NCBI GenBank assembly: GCA_029204225.1
Contig: CM055095.1
Location: 19,491,450-19,555,449, forward strand
Length of the DNA stretch: 64,000 bases
From: Diphasiastrum complanatum
Lineage: Eukaryota > Streptophyta > Lycopodiopsida > Lycopodiales > Lycopodiaceae
Direction: 5' to 3'
Part shown: in pieces, positions 22,886 to 34,654 of the stretch
Position numbering within the stretch: position 1 is the stretch's first letter
Layout of the letters: every line of letters starts with the position of its first letter
Made by a program: the position numbers and the translations under genes
Notes under the pieces: generated by a model
What the model saw: only the letters and a program-made list of their open reading frames with translations
What the model was told of the DNA's origin: nothing
The model's database searches: none

Positions 22886-23794
22886 ATTCTTAATGGTTTG
22901 TTGGATACTCATGCTAACATTGTACCAAGTCTTGCCATTCAAAGAACTTTGACAAGTTTGATGGATCTTCAAGAGATCTTGATCAATGAAGAATATAGGC
23001 TTCAAGCAAGAGGTGGCTCTACATCAACATCTCAAGTTGGAGAGGAGGCTATGTTCATCAAGGGCAAATTCAAGGGGAAAAGCAAAAGTAAGTGGTCTAA
23101 AGGGCAAGATCAAAGGGATGCTTCTTCAAATCGCAAAAAGAAAGACAGCTCAAAGTTAAAGTGCTTCTATTGTGGCATCAAAGAACACTTTGCAAGTGAG
23201 TGCTACAAGAAGAAGAGAGATCAAGGAACAAACAAGATAATCTCACTCATGATGAAGATGGTTTGGATATTCAAAATTCAAATGATGATGCTTTTGTGAT
23301 GTCTTCATGTATGCTTGTTAATGATGGAGATCTAGATCCATGGTGGGGATTGCTAGTGGTGCAAGGTCACACATGACTTATCACAAAGAGTACTTCCCTT
23401 CTTTGTTCGCATATGAAGATGACAAGAAGGTGATCTGCACGACAAATGATTGTGAGTGTGCAATCAAAGGGATTGGCACAATTCCTATTTCTCTCTCTAA
23501 AAATAGGAATGCTCATTTGGAGGATGTTTTGTTCATACCATTTATTACCAAAAATCTACTTAAGTAAAGGCCTCAAAGTTGAGTTTGATGGAGATGCTTG
23601 TATGATCAAAAGGAAGGATATCTTGATTGCAAAAGGTAAAAGGCAAGGGAAGTTATTCAAACTAGATTCTTGAGTTATTTCTATCCAAGTTAGATGTGTG
23701 GCAAGTGAGCAAATACCTATTCAAGAGGTTTGGCATAAGAGGATGAGACATCTCAACTACAAGTCATTGGAGGTAATGGCTAGAAAGTAAGTTG
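22886..23794 (+). pseudogene. Copia-B Gag C-terminus and protease fragment
   Basis: The sequence starts inside gag at the word TTCTTAATGGTTTGTTGG, shared with the copies at 36.5 and 45.2 kb. It carries the 'LQEILINEEYRLQARGGS' helix and a CFYCGIKEHFASEC zinc knuckle (C-x2-C-x4-H-x4-C, about 23161-23205). A frameshift near 23240 and an inserted base near 23343 follow. The protease active-site motif, normally D-S-G-A, reads ASGAR, so the catalytic Asp is lost. The C-terminal half of protease (HLEDVLFIPFITKNLL, FDGDACMIKRKDI) and a VWHKRMRHLN pre-integrase motif follow. The fragment is cut at 23794 by the Copia-D LTR, so Copia-D is the later arrival. Confidence 0.86.
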
Positions 23795-24616
23795 TGTGAG
23801 AAATGCAAAAATAAGCTTGGTAGAGGCCAAAAATCTTGTATATAGATAAACACACATGTGTGGAGCCTGTTCCCACGTGTGAAACTAGTGTACTTGTCAT
23901 GTACCATAATCACATAGGATGTACATATAATTTAATTCAAGTTCTAGTGGCTAAAAAGGCCAAAAACTAGTTTTCTAGACATATGACACATGGCATCAAT
24001 CTATTGATTGCATGAGCCACGTCCTTTGGTTAGGTGTCATATCCCATGTGTAGAGGACAGCTCACACATGTGGAATAAGCTGAAGTAGGTGAATTTTGAG
24101 TTCTAGAAGATTTCCAAGTAGATCTCCATATAGAAGGAAAATAGACCAAAAGTGCTCAAAATAGAAGGTTTTGTCCAAGTGTCAGGTTTGCATGATGAAT
24201 CATCATATGAAAAAGCACCTTCACACATGTGGGATTAGAGGGATGACCAATACCACGATCTCCCACTTATTGTATATATAGATCCACATTTGGCCATAAT
24301 CATTGTGAGACACCAATCTTGGTTTTGGAAGCAATTTTGAGTGATTCTCTCCATTTGTCTACATTTGTTTTGATTGTTTTGAGGTTCTATCAATGTGTAC
24401 TTGATTTTCAGGTTGGAGTCCATACTCAGATAGTGTTTCACACGTGTGAAACCATAAAGTACACTTACCTTCAATTAATGATTGTTCTTTGTGTCTAGAA
24501 TTGATCTAGATTGATCTTAATCTGAAGTAGATTGATAGATCAAGTAATCTGACAAGCAATCCCTCTTGAGGATCAGACTAGGATCCACTCTTGGTCCTTT
24601 TTGTACTTTTTGCACA
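23795..24616 (+). repeat. 5' LTR of Copia-D
   Basis: TGTGAGAAATGC at 23795 runs to ACTTTTTGCACA at 24616, followed at once by a primer-binding site. A TATATATA box is at 24273-24280. The perfect palindrome TTCACACGTGTGAA sits at 24437-24450, about 165 bases downstream, and degenerate copies lie near 23851, 23873, 24061 and 24226. It interrupts Copia-B coding sequence. No 3' LTR partner is seen. Confidence 0.85.
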
Positions 24617-24628
24617 TGGTATCAGAGC
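24617..24628 (+). other. Primer-binding site, initiator tRNA-Met type
   Basis: TGGTATCAGAGC directly abuts the Copia-D LTR. The 5' leader that follows (24629-26215) is non-coding and has another palindrome, TTCACACGTGTGAG, at 24789-24802. Confidence 0.95.
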
Positions 24629-26215
24629 CAAGTACAAGAGTTTTTGTTGAAATTGATAGGGTTAATCCAAATCAAAGCCAAAATTAGCAGTTTTTTGGAA
24701 ACTAGTCAAATTTTGTGTAGCGAGTTGGATTTGATAGATATCCTCAAAATTTTTGGTCCATATCTTGTTGTGGGCTGTAGGAACTCTTTTCACACGTGTG
24801 AGGCTGTACAGCTCCGGTTTTGACTGAGAAATTTCAAAAATTTGTTGAAATTGACTCACATACCCAATTTAAGTGATTTTTGGTGCAAAATCAAGCATTT
24901 TCTATAGTGAATCTAATCCCTTGATTAGTTATTGGATTAGATCAGCCAAGAAATTAAATTTGAAGCTTGAATTAGGTGCATTAGTTGATTATCTCTGATT
25001 TTTTGAGTGCATGTTGAAGTTAAGAGAGATTTTGCTAAAAATCATAGATTAAGGAGTGATATGCAAGGTGAGAGGTTGAAATCCATTGTACCATCACTCT
25101 ATATTTTTCAAGAGTGATAGGATCAAGTTTATAAGCATCCATTTGCTAGAAAACATCTTTGGATCTGTCCTCCAAGTGAAACCTTTGAGAGTTTCTAGTG
25201 CATATAGAGCACCTATGCAAATCTTTTGTAGAATTTGACATAGATTGGCTTGAATTGAGAGTTCTAGAAAAGAGATTGAGATCCAAGTCACATTGTTCAA
25301 CCCTACTCAATTTGTTTGAGTGACTGTAAGGTTTGAAAAGAGTCATTAAGGTGTCTATGGCAAATGTGTAGAGAGAGATCCAAATTTTATAAGAGTTCCT
25401 TCCTTTGTAGAGGGCAAGATCTAGAAGCTCATTTTGTGTTGTTATTGGTGGAGAGTTTGTCTCTTCCTAGGTGATCAAATCTTTCTAAGTGGCATTAGCT
25501 CTTTGAAGCACAATATCTTAGTGAGAAAAATCACAACTTTTGATTTTGAATTTCATTCCAAGTCTTAAAAGGTAGAGTAATTGGTGGAATCCAATAGGAG
25601 TGATTGAATTCAATTTGTTGAGCAAAATTTGACATAGAATGTATGAAACTCAAATTAGTTCTATTCAACTTTCTTTGTGAGAGTGTGAGGGTCAATTTGT
25701 GATCCCATTGGATGTCTAGAATGAGGAGTCCATATTTGAGTATTCATGCATGATTGAGATCTTTGTGAATCTCTAGTTGTCTAAATTTTTTAAGCTTTGT
25801 GAAAAATTGATGGTATAGTTTGTTGTCAAATCAAATCAAATTCATTCTAAATCTCAAGAGTGAGATTATTTGGGTCAAGAGTGAGTCCAAAAGAAGTGAT
25901 TAAGTTTGATTTTCATGTGTTTGAAACAAAACCCATCTTTTGTTCAAGAATCTCAAGTGTTGAGAGAACTAGTCAAGTGAAAAGAAAAATCTAGGTGTCA
26001 AATCTTTTCATATCCATTTCAATTTTCAAAAGAAAGAGTCACTGGTATTTGATGAGTCCAATAGGAGATTGGATTTGATTTCTTTTGTGATTTGATTCAA
26101 AGATTGTATGCTTTTGTCTTAGTGATCAAAGCAAAGTTTCCAAGTGACTAGTCATTAGTGTGAAGGTTGATTCTTAGGTTTGTGAGCTAGATCTTTTGTA
26201 GATCATTATAGATTA
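24629..26215 (+). other. Copia-D 5' leader, unusually long and non-coding
   Basis: About 1.6 kb between the primer-binding site and the first gag-like frame, rich in short words such as AAGAGTGA and TTTGAGAGT. No credible ORF. Copia leaders are normally much shorter, so this may include foreign or duplicated DNA. Confidence 0.5.
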
Positions 26216-27486
26216 TTGAAGATGTTCAAATCTAGTCTCTTGAAAGTCACTAATTACATTTGTAGAATCATATCACAGGTTTTTATTCACATGGCATCAA
26301 TAGGTGGCATCCTATTGAAGGAAAGAAAGGATCCTAAGTGCAACCTTTGTGGCAAGGGAGGATATATTTTCTCAAGATGCTACAAAAAGAAGACCAATCC
26401 ATCCAAGGAGAACCAAAGCAAGGGGGCCGAGGTGAAGGATGGAGCTTCAAGTTCAAAATGCAAATACAAGAAGGACAAGTCCAAGGAAAGGTGTTTCCTT
26501 TGTGGAAAGGTGAATGAGGCTTGGAGTCTCACAAGGACTTGCAAGGTTTGTCTTCAAGAGTCCATCACAACACATGTTGAATCTTTTGAAATTTTTCATT
26601 TGGAAGTGCATTGTTTGGTTCAAGATGCAAAGATAGATGTCACTTTCATGAAAGTAACTTGGATTTATTTTATGTCTTTGGAAAGTATTTTGCTTGTAAC
26701 TTTGGACAAGTTCAAACTTATTGTTTTTATTCAAGAGAAATCAATCAAGAATAAGGAGAAATCACAAAATGAAAATAGTTTCATTTATGCTCTCATGTCA
26801 ACTTATGAAGAACTACTTTGCTTTGAAGAGATTTTTGTATCTCAAAGGTGGATTAAGGCAATACTAGTTGAGTGTGATGCCTTAAAAGATAGCAAAATAT
26901 GTTTTCCTTGTAAGCTTACATTAGTTATGAAGTCAAGGAAATGGAAATATCTTCATAATGTAGGATCTTTTGGTTTTCAATAAGATCATGAATGATGTGT
27001 TCATTCATAAAGATGAAGATTGTAAGTTTTCAATCTTAAAGGCAAGTTGTAAACTTCTTATGAGAATAAGTGAAGCATCCAAAGTGGACACTTATATCCA
27101 TAAGTAAGTAGTTAGCCTTATTGAGATGGAAATGCCTTTTTGATTTCAATATTAGAAAAATCATGCCAAGTTGTGGTGATTTTTGGACTTATGTTTCTAG
27201 CATAAGTAATTTTAATAATCTTAGGAAGTGCATATTGTGTGGTCATAGTTGTTGTGATCATTATGAGACATGGAGGTCTCGGATTTCCATCAAGAAGGAG
27301 CACCATGAAGAGGATCTTAAAGAATCATCTCAAGGTTCAAGTGTGCCAAGGATTGAGGAGGAGAGACCTTCTCAAGTTGTGATTCCAAAAAGAAACTCCA
27401 GAAATGTTGTTGATTCCAGGTGGCTCACATTTCAAGGGAAAGAGGAGCATATCTCATGTGGTATACATTCTGCAAAAAATGCTCTT
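26216..27486 (+). pseudogene. Degraded Copia-D interior (Gag zinc-knuckle region and integrase-RT linker pieces)
   Basis: The open stretch 26216-26983 begins inside Gag. CNLCGKGGYIFSRC (about 26340) is a zinc knuckle in which the His ligand is replaced, and a second degenerate CFLCG motif follows near 26490. Farther on, YALMSTYEELLCFEEIF and W-KAILVECDALKDSK resemble the conserved linker just before copia RT. A Cys-rich CILCGHSCCDHY piece and an acidic EEERPSQVVIP linker lie in another frame (27121-27486). Protease, integrase core and RT motifs are not visible. It follows the Copia-D LTR and leader, so it is most likely that element's interior after large deletions. Individual domain assignments are tentative. 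Confidence 0.58.
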
Positions 27487-28312
27487 TGAAAAATTGGACT
27501 TGGCTGAGATTTCTAACAAAGTTTAGAGGAGGTTCGGTTCGGTCAAGATTGTCACAGGGTGACTCGGTTGAGATGGGATTGAAAAAGCGTCAGTCGAGAT
27601 GAGACTGAAAAACAGTCAGTTGAGATGGTGACTAAGAGGCTCGGCCGAGAAGGTGATGGAGAACCGCCGGTCAAGATGGTGATGGAAGGCTCGGTCCAAA
27701 GCGGAGGCATGGAAATGATGAAAACGATGGCACTCGGACGAAAAATGAAAGGAGGAGGACTTGGCTGAGAATTGAGTAGGTGAGTTGGTGAAGATTGTGG
27801 AGTCGTGCAACCCATCACACCAGCTTTGTCCAGATGTGGAAAACGGGTTTAACCACTCAATCTCATCTGTTGAGCCAGTTTGAAGATTCATAAATCAATA
27901 GGTAAGGCAGGATCTGCAAAACGTTTTACAAATATAATGCCATTCATGAGCTTCTTTGCCATTTCAAGACAACAATGTTTTTTTGAAGCCTGAAGGTAGC
28001 TTAAACCCTTGAAACTAAGTGTTATATATTCTGCCCAAAGAGAAAAACAATTTGTAACGTGGAGGGGTACACTCTGGAGTCTGGAGTAACATCTATTTTT
28101 TACCTAGTCAAAAGGTTAGGTGGCAGAATACAAACTTCTAGACGATTAAGACGTTTTAAGGTGGGAAGCTGCAAGTTGCAACTTCTAGAATATACACTCT
28201 CTCGTATGCTTCGGTGAAAGTAAATAAGTGGGAATTGTTAGTGACTAGTAGCTATTACTGAATAATACCGATTGATTTTTAAGAAAATAAGCTACGATAT
28301 CTTGAGATCAAC
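27487..28312. repeat. Degenerate GAGATG(G)-type tandem repeat and spacer
   Basis: From about 27525 to 27720 the words TCGG(T/C)(T/C)GAGATG-GA, GTCAGT(C/T)GAGATG and CCGGTCAAGATGGTGATGGA recur every 20-40 bases. This is a diverged tandem repeat in a GC-richer patch. From 27730 to 28312 nothing is recognised. Confidence 0.5.
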
Positions 28313-29343
28313 ATTGCCTGTGAGTTCCAACCCAACAGGTGAGGCGTTGCGGACCCTGCTGCAGCATTTGCAGATTCTGGAGGGTTGCAACTCCAGAACA
28401 AGTCTGAACAGCAGTTCTTAATTAAGTCTGATTAATAGCAATAAGGTAAGGTAACAGGTTATTTACAAGTAAAGCTGGACTGCTAATCGCGTCTTTCCAG
28501 TGTCTGCTTCTCGAAATCTCAACCTGTTAACAATGTTTGATAATATTGATGAGAGTGAGGACGCTGGCTACGGATACTTTGTGTGGAGCTGGCTTCATGT
28601 TTCGTACGTACGGGATACGTGTTACTAGCGTTATTCGACACACAAGGTACGTAGTATGGGCGAATCCACGATCGACAGGCAACCACTGCTTTTTGGGCTG
28701 GCAATGGTAATGGTATACCAGCTTGACTCCCGTTCCTGTTTTGCTACGATACGTATTAGAAAGTCATTTTTGGCTCAGGCTTAAGGCAACGTCATTCGTA
28801 CTTTATAAGTTTAATACACTTGTTCATAACTTCCTCTAGGACGTGGACACCTCTTGCAATAGAGGTTGCAAGTATTTCTCTACTTCTTCTATAAACCACA
28901 AGAACTATGTGGTGTTGTACCTCAAAGGACTTGCCATGTCATATTGTCGTATTAACTTTCCTATCTTGTCTAGTTCATATTGATCTGAACATTGTATTTC
29001 GTGTGAAACCCCATCAAAAGACACCTATGTGACTCCCTCTATTGCTCTCTCAGTGAATACATGTTACGGGTCTTCAAAATACTTGCTAGCCACCGAAAAG
29101 AGAGGGATTTCCATCAAGAAATGATGTTAAATTATTGATACAATTCCACTTTCAACGGACAAATACATAAGTAAATTGGATGCTCAAGTCTTTGCTATAG
29201 TTTCTAAGAGCAGCTGTAAGAGCAAAAGGCCCTCAATGTTTGTGTCAAAGGTATCTTGCACTCTTAGGATGTCCTCAAGGGAGTAAATTTTTTTATGGAA
29301 GCTACTCTCTACCATTATGACAAAGGTTTACAAAGAAAAATGC
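28313..29343 (+). repeat. Unclassified dispersed repeat, copy B (inverted partner of 11782-12889)
   Basis: Matches the reverse complement of copy A, beginning near TTGCCTGTGAGTTCC and ending near AAAAATGC. Copy B retains about 65 bases missing in A (near 28830-28900) and lacks two segments that A has. In the plus direction the broken frame carries FRVKPHQK-, KALNVCVKG- and DVLKGVN-like words also present in A, so the unit probably once coded for protein. No LTRs or clear terminal inverted repeats are seen. Confidence 0.85.
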
Positions 29344-29704
29344 ATAGGAAGAGCTTGATTATTCTTGGTTTCTTGAATCTATCTAATTTGAAAATGGATG
29401 AGGAAATTTTCTTACTTTCTAAGTATGGAGCCTACAAACATGAAAGATCCACTATTTATTGACAAGCGTTTGACAATCCTTTGCACCTAATTTTTGAGTG
29501 ACATCATTGGATAACTCTAGCATGAGAAGAGTTGCCAATGTGAAGTATTTGTGCATGAGTACCAAAGGTCATAATATAGAATTGAACCAATTATGAATGC
29601 TATGTCGTTGAATGTCATACGCATGCCTACATCTGCTATTCTTGCTACATATAGAAGATCCTTCTATAAAGTGGGCATGTACAAGACATCATCAAGTCAT
29701 TTGT
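29344..29704. other. Spacer, nothing recognised
   Basis: About 360 bases between repeat B and the minus-strand gag element. It might extend repeat B's source gene (a KMDEEIFLLSKYGAYKHE frame at about 29390), but no counterpart is seen beside copy A. Confidence 0.35.
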
Positions 29705-30800
29705 CTTTGCTGTTGGTGTTCAGCCATAGTACGCAGTGCCGCTCACTTGATGTTGTGACCCATCTCCTAGTATGATGTATCTGGATGAATCGGTTTGCTG
29801 AAAGTCAACTATCATGTGCCTTGTTGTCACAAAGTGTGACGTAGCTCCCGAATCAAGAACAACTTCTCGAATGTTGTCTAGTGATGTAACACACACATCT
29901 GTGCAAATTACCTGAGGTAGAAGTTGGTTATTTGACGCAATCTCGTGCAAGGTGAGCCTCGCCATTGCACTTGAAACATAGGTTCTTACGAGCTTCAGCT
30001 TTATCAAAGCCACCTTAATGGTTTTTAAAGTTTTTTCTTGGTTTTCTTAAGATTGTTGGAATTGGGATGTGTTTCACTAACAGCTTCCCTATCCGCCCTC
30101 TTAAATTGAAAACCTTTTTTCTGCTCATTAGGTTGTTGACCCCTAGGTGGCTTAGGTGTGTCATCAAAGTATTTTGCAGTCCTAATAGCATCTTCTAGGG
30201 TCTTTGGATGGTTCCTACGAACATCCACTTGATAATCTTTTGGTAACCCATCAATGAACATTTACATTTGTACCTTAGGCGAAATGTTACTATAAAGTGG
30301 ATTCAAGTACTCATGAAAATCTTGAATAAATTGTTCCAAACCTTTATTCATTGATAAATGACACAAAGTCATCTAAAAGTGGTAGGAAGTATTTCCTAAA
30401 AACTATGCAAAAATCTTCCCATGTACAAGGTTGATTGCCTTTTGCAACTAGGTCATCCCACCATATTAAGGCTCTTCCCTCAAGGAACATAGTAATAGTG
30501 GATAACTTTTTCACATTCAGGGAATTGGTCCATGGCAAAGTATTTGTTCCAAACATTTAGCCAAGAATTTACCACTTGTAAGTTCCTATCTTTCTTCTCC
30601 CCCTTAAACACTTTTATAGGAGGTGGAACTACATGCTTCTTCTGATTGGCTAACCTGGACTCTAAGTCTTGGTCTCTTTGATTAGTTTCAAGAAGCTACT
30701 TATTAGTGGCTTGAATTTGTTGGTATAAAAGTTCAAGAGCTTGTGCCACATTGGATGGGTTTGATAGATCAAATGTTGGGTTTTCATTGGTTTGATCCAT
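29705..30800 (-). pseudogene. Retroelement Gag with gypsy-like capsid and copia-like protease (minus strand)
   Basis: Gag starts at the ATG at 30800-30798 (MDQTNENPTFDLSNPSNVAQ). The capsid-like domain at about 30560-30400 reads MFLEGRALIWWDDLV and W-DFC-VFRKYFLP, the Retrotrans_gag pattern usual in gypsy elements. A linker (MFIDGLPKDYQVDV, 30261-30200) leads to a zinc knuckle CFKCNGEAHLARDC (about 29975). Downstream a frame at 29880-29730 reads VVLDSGATSHFVTTRHM and IILGDGS, a copia-style protease with DSGA intact. There are stops near 30695, 30540 and 30260 and frameshifts. No pol follows. The primer-binding site at 31837 and the leader place it as the 5' half of an element on the minus strand. 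Confidence 0.72.
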
Positions 30801-31195
30801 TGGGGTTGCTTGTGTGTTTTCCTATTATGCAAATACAACAATAAGTGCTCAAATTAGAATGATAGAAATGCTTCAATTGTTACATCCAATGCAAATAAAA
30901 AGCATTTACTTCTATTCATTCAATCTTATTGTTTGTAAGCTCAATCCAAGCCTACTATTTGCAAGCTCAATCCAAGCTTAAGAGGAAATCAACAACAAGC
31001 TACATTTGCCTTAATCAAAAGCAAAAATGAAAACCAAATCTTTATGTAAACTTCAATTAACTAATCCAAGCTAATGTTTACATAAAGTTCCCATTCCAAT
31101 TCCAATTCCATTTGTCATTTCAAAAGCAACCAAAGTTTTCACATTTCTCACTATTCTAGATTTCCAAAACCAAGAAATTAGTGTCTAGAAATGGA

Positions 31196-31491
31196 TAACT
31201 AATGAAGCGTTATGAAAACTTCAATTTTCAGATCTGATTTTCGGATTTATAGGTTTGAAAATCAGAACTTCAAAATGACAAAAAACAGAATTTAAAACTT
31301 GTTTTATGCACAAAGTTACACTACCATTCCCTTCCGACATTGCCATTTTCATGAAACTAGGAGATAGAAAGGTGTAACTAATGAAGTTTAGATGAAAACT
31401 TCACTTTTCAGATTTGATTTTCAAATTTACAGGTCTGAAAAACAGAGCTTGAAAATGAAAATTAGAACTTGAAACACTTCATTTATGCAAA
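31196..31491 (-). repeat. Tandem duplication in the 5' leader of the minus-strand element
   Basis: 31196-31313 and 31376-31491 are similar at 180-base spacing; both contain TAACTAATGAAG, GAAAACTTCA-TTTTCAGAT and a GTTTGAAAA / GTCTGAAAA word. The duplication lies between gag and the primer-binding site and might affect RNA packaging or structure. Confidence 0.68.
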
Positions 31492-31836
31492 AAAAAACAC
31501 TAGTTTTGATCAAAACACATAGCTAGAATCAATCTTTTTGCAAAAAAAAAGTTTGTGTATATAGAGGAAGACTTCCTCTAACCATCTTACAAATCTTTTT
31601 TCAGAACTTTTAAAAATCCAAAGCCCACTTTAAAACTTCTCTAACATGATAAAAAATCAGCCCCTAAACAATTCTATAGGCATCACTACTCTCTTCCAAA
31701 GAGAACTAGATTCATTAGGTACTTCAACTACAAGCTTCCTATAACTAGAAAAGCCTATAATCTTTCCCAAAAAAAATTTAGTTGGTGATCTTAATAGAAC
31801 TTGAAGAAGGTTAGAAAGGTTACCATCCTTTGTCTA

Positions 31837-31848
31837 GCTCTGATACCA
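31837..31848 (-). other. Primer-binding site, initiator tRNA-Met type (minus strand)
   Basis: GCTCTGATACCA on the plus strand is TGGTATCAGAGC on the minus strand. The gag at 30800 lies downstream in the correct direction, with about 1 kb of leader. Confidence 0.9.
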
Positions 31849-32760
31849 CTTTTACAAGTAGAGGTGAGGAAGTCCTCCAAATCCAAGGTAGAGCCTCCAA
31901 ATGTCCTCCAAGCAACCTGCAAGCTTCAAGATGCTCCCCAACTCCAAGCTAGGATGCCTCCACCTGCAAGTAAAGATCTGCAAGCCTCCAAGGATCTCTC
32001 CTCCACCTGTGTCCCTACTCTTTAAACACAAAGATAGATAACCATAAACAAATCACAAGCATACCACAACACTCCATAGCATACTCAAGATCCAGACCCC
32101 ACTTATGTCCCATACCATAAGCAAGATCCAAACCTCAAGCATACTACCACAAGAAAGCACTCTACACACTAGTAGCAACACTAGAGCATAAGCAAAGCAA
32201 ACAAGAGAGATCTCCCCCTCCCAATGGGCGCCCTACTACCCTCATATAGATGGCCCATGGACCCCTCCAATGGACTATGGAGTTCCATGCTCATCCAATG
32301 AGAGAGAGAGAAGCCTAGGGGAGTTAAAGAATCTCCAAGAGCCTCCATAGGCTTATGGAAGGTCAAGAGACTCCTTCCATAACCTATGACCCTTTGAATG
32401 CCTTTCTTGTGGGAGCTGGAAACTCAATGGACACTTTAGAAGGGCGCCCTCCTACTAGGTCCCATTGCCCAAGTTGTGCATATATACTTTGGTCCTAGAC
32501 CAATTAAGTGATATGGTTCAAGGTTGAGGCCCAAGGTTTAGAAAAATAGTCATCCAATGACTTTCTAACAACTCTCTAGGTCCCATACCTCCATCCAAGG
32601 CATAGACACCTACCTGCCCTTAACCAAGGACACTAGTACATTAATCCAAGGCACCTATCCTTACAGTAAGGGTACCAAGGGTCACGTGACTCCATACCTC
32701 CAACTAAAGTATAGTCACTTGCATGCTCTAAAGTACTGCTAGTTACATAGGTATATAACA
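31849..32760 (-). repeat. Probable 5' LTR of the minus-strand element, ends unresolved
   Basis: The LTR should lie just right of the primer-binding site. The segment contains repeated CTCCAA / CAAGCAT words and a GC-richer block at 32210-32360. A minus-strand TGTTATATAC at 32760 could be its start, but the sequence next to the primer-binding site does not end in CA, so boundaries are guesses. Confidence 0.4.
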
Positions 32761-32763
32761 TTC

Positions 32764-34640
32764 GGGAACAACTCAGCATATGACTCACAACAAGGACTGG
32801 TTCAAGGACTACAAATCATACACCCACTCTGAAATCTTGCAACTTGGAGACAATTCAAAACATACTATTGAGAGTGAAAAAAAAGTTAGGGTCAAATTCT
32901 TGAGAGGAAAAATCAAGTTGTTGTCCAATGTTCTCCACATTCCAAATTTGACCAAAAATCTGCTCTCAGTTAGCAGAATCACAAATTTGGGTCGGAAGGT
33001 CAAATTTGACACACAAGGCTGCAAAATTTTTGACAATTCTCGGAAAGTTCTAGCTTTCAAGAGAAGAAGTGACAATCTTTATAAAATGAACCACTACAAT
33101 TCTTCTAATTGTCAAGCTCTTTACAAGTCCACTTCTGAATCAGCTGACATGCTTTGGCATCTTAGATTAGGCCACCTCAAGTCCAATTGTATTCAAGAAA
33201 TGTCCAAACAGAATTTATTACAAGATCTACCTTCAATTAGCAAATCTGATACTCCATGCAAAAGTGGAATAATCAGCAAGCAAGCTAGAAGTCCTACAAT
33301 TTTTAATACAGTCCATACTTCTAGAAATTTGCTAGATCTTGTACATATGGACATTTGTGGCCGTATGTAGACTATTTCCACAAGGGGAGCTATCTACTTA
33401 TTGACTTTTATTGATGATTTCTCTCGGAGAACTGCAATTTATTTCTTGAAAAAAAAATTCGATACCTTCAAATTCTTCAAGTAGTTCAAAGCATCAATAG
33501 AAAATTCCATCCAGAGAAGAAGCAAAGCTCTACGCTCTGATGGAGGGGGAGTACTTATCTCCACCAAGTTCAAAGTCTATTGTAAGGCCAACATAATACA
33601 ACTACAATATACAACCAGCTACTCACCTTAGTACAATGATGTATCTCAAAGGAAGAATCAGACCATCATTGCAAGTGCCAAGAGCATGCTGGCCCATGCC
33701 TCTCTTCTAAAGAAATTCTGGACAGAAGCTATTAGAATGACTATGAATGGCAAGACACCTTATCAGGTGTGGACAAGATCGAAGCCATCACTCAAAACTA
33801 TTAGAATGTTTGGATGAAATGCTTTCAATCATATCTCTGCTGATCAACAGAAAAATCCAACCCAAAGATCGAATAGTCAAAGTCCAACCCCAGGGTCGAC
33901 CAATCAAAATCTGATTCAAGGGTCGAACAGCAACAGATCAATCTTTATTGGCTACTCTCCAGATTAGAAGGCATACAAGCTCTACAACCTAGACAATCAG
34001 CAAGCATTCACGAGCAAAAGTGTCATTTTTCTAGCAGACCAATTTTTTGACCACAAAGAAAAAGCTATAGCAAAATTTGACCCAAGGGTTGAACAAACAA
34101 AATACGACCCAAAAGTTGAAAATTAGAAAATTGATATTGACTCATAAAATGAGTCAGAATCTCAATAGACTGAATCACGTCAGAGAATCCAATTTCAAAA
34201 ATCAAATCAATCTAGATAGCCTCCATCTCTATTTAGGAATAATCCAGCCTACTACTTCGTGCAAAAATCAAATACAAATTTTGGGCAAAGTCAATTACTG
34301 ATGTTGACTAGTGCCTAAACGAAAACGGTTTCTATCCAAACTCAACAGACTCGAATTTTCATTTCAAGTCTATATCGGATTTCTTCAGTAACTACACACT
34401 CTATGTAGATGATACTCTACTATTCAGTATCAATCTAAATATGATGAAAAATCTAAAATGAAAATTAGCACTGGAGTTCAAAAGGCTTGATAAATTTCCA
34501 TCCAACTCCTATCGAGAAATACAAAAATCAACCCAGCAGAAAAAAATCTAATGACAACATATTACTTCACAACAGCTCTGGCAAAAGAGCATCAATTCAG
34601 ATTCAACGACAAGTTAAAAGATCAAAGTCTTTCAGGATCC
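32764..34640 (+). pseudogene. Ty1/copia Pol pseudogene (Copia-C): protease, integrase, fragment of RT
   Basis: The frame starts within protease (AYMTHNKDWFKDYK, VLHIPNLTKNLLSV, FDTQGCKIFDNSRK) and reaches the pre-integrase motif MLWHLRLGHLK (about 33151). Of the pre-integrase CxxC zinc pair only one Cys is seen (SDTPCKSGI). The integrase core then carries HMDICG (first Asp, about 33347), a stop at 33368, FIDDFSR (about 33408), SDGGG (about 33538) and a degraded region near 33640 where the catalytic Glu should be. KTPYQVWTRSKPSLKT and KAYKLYNLDNQQ match the 7.3-kb copy. RT is reduced to an LYVDDTLLF word near 34400 and scraps. Stops are numerous. It joins a purine tract and LTR at 34655. It is a dead copy; the order is the normal copia order. 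Confidence 0.86.
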
Positions 34641-34654
34641 ACATTAAGGAGGAG

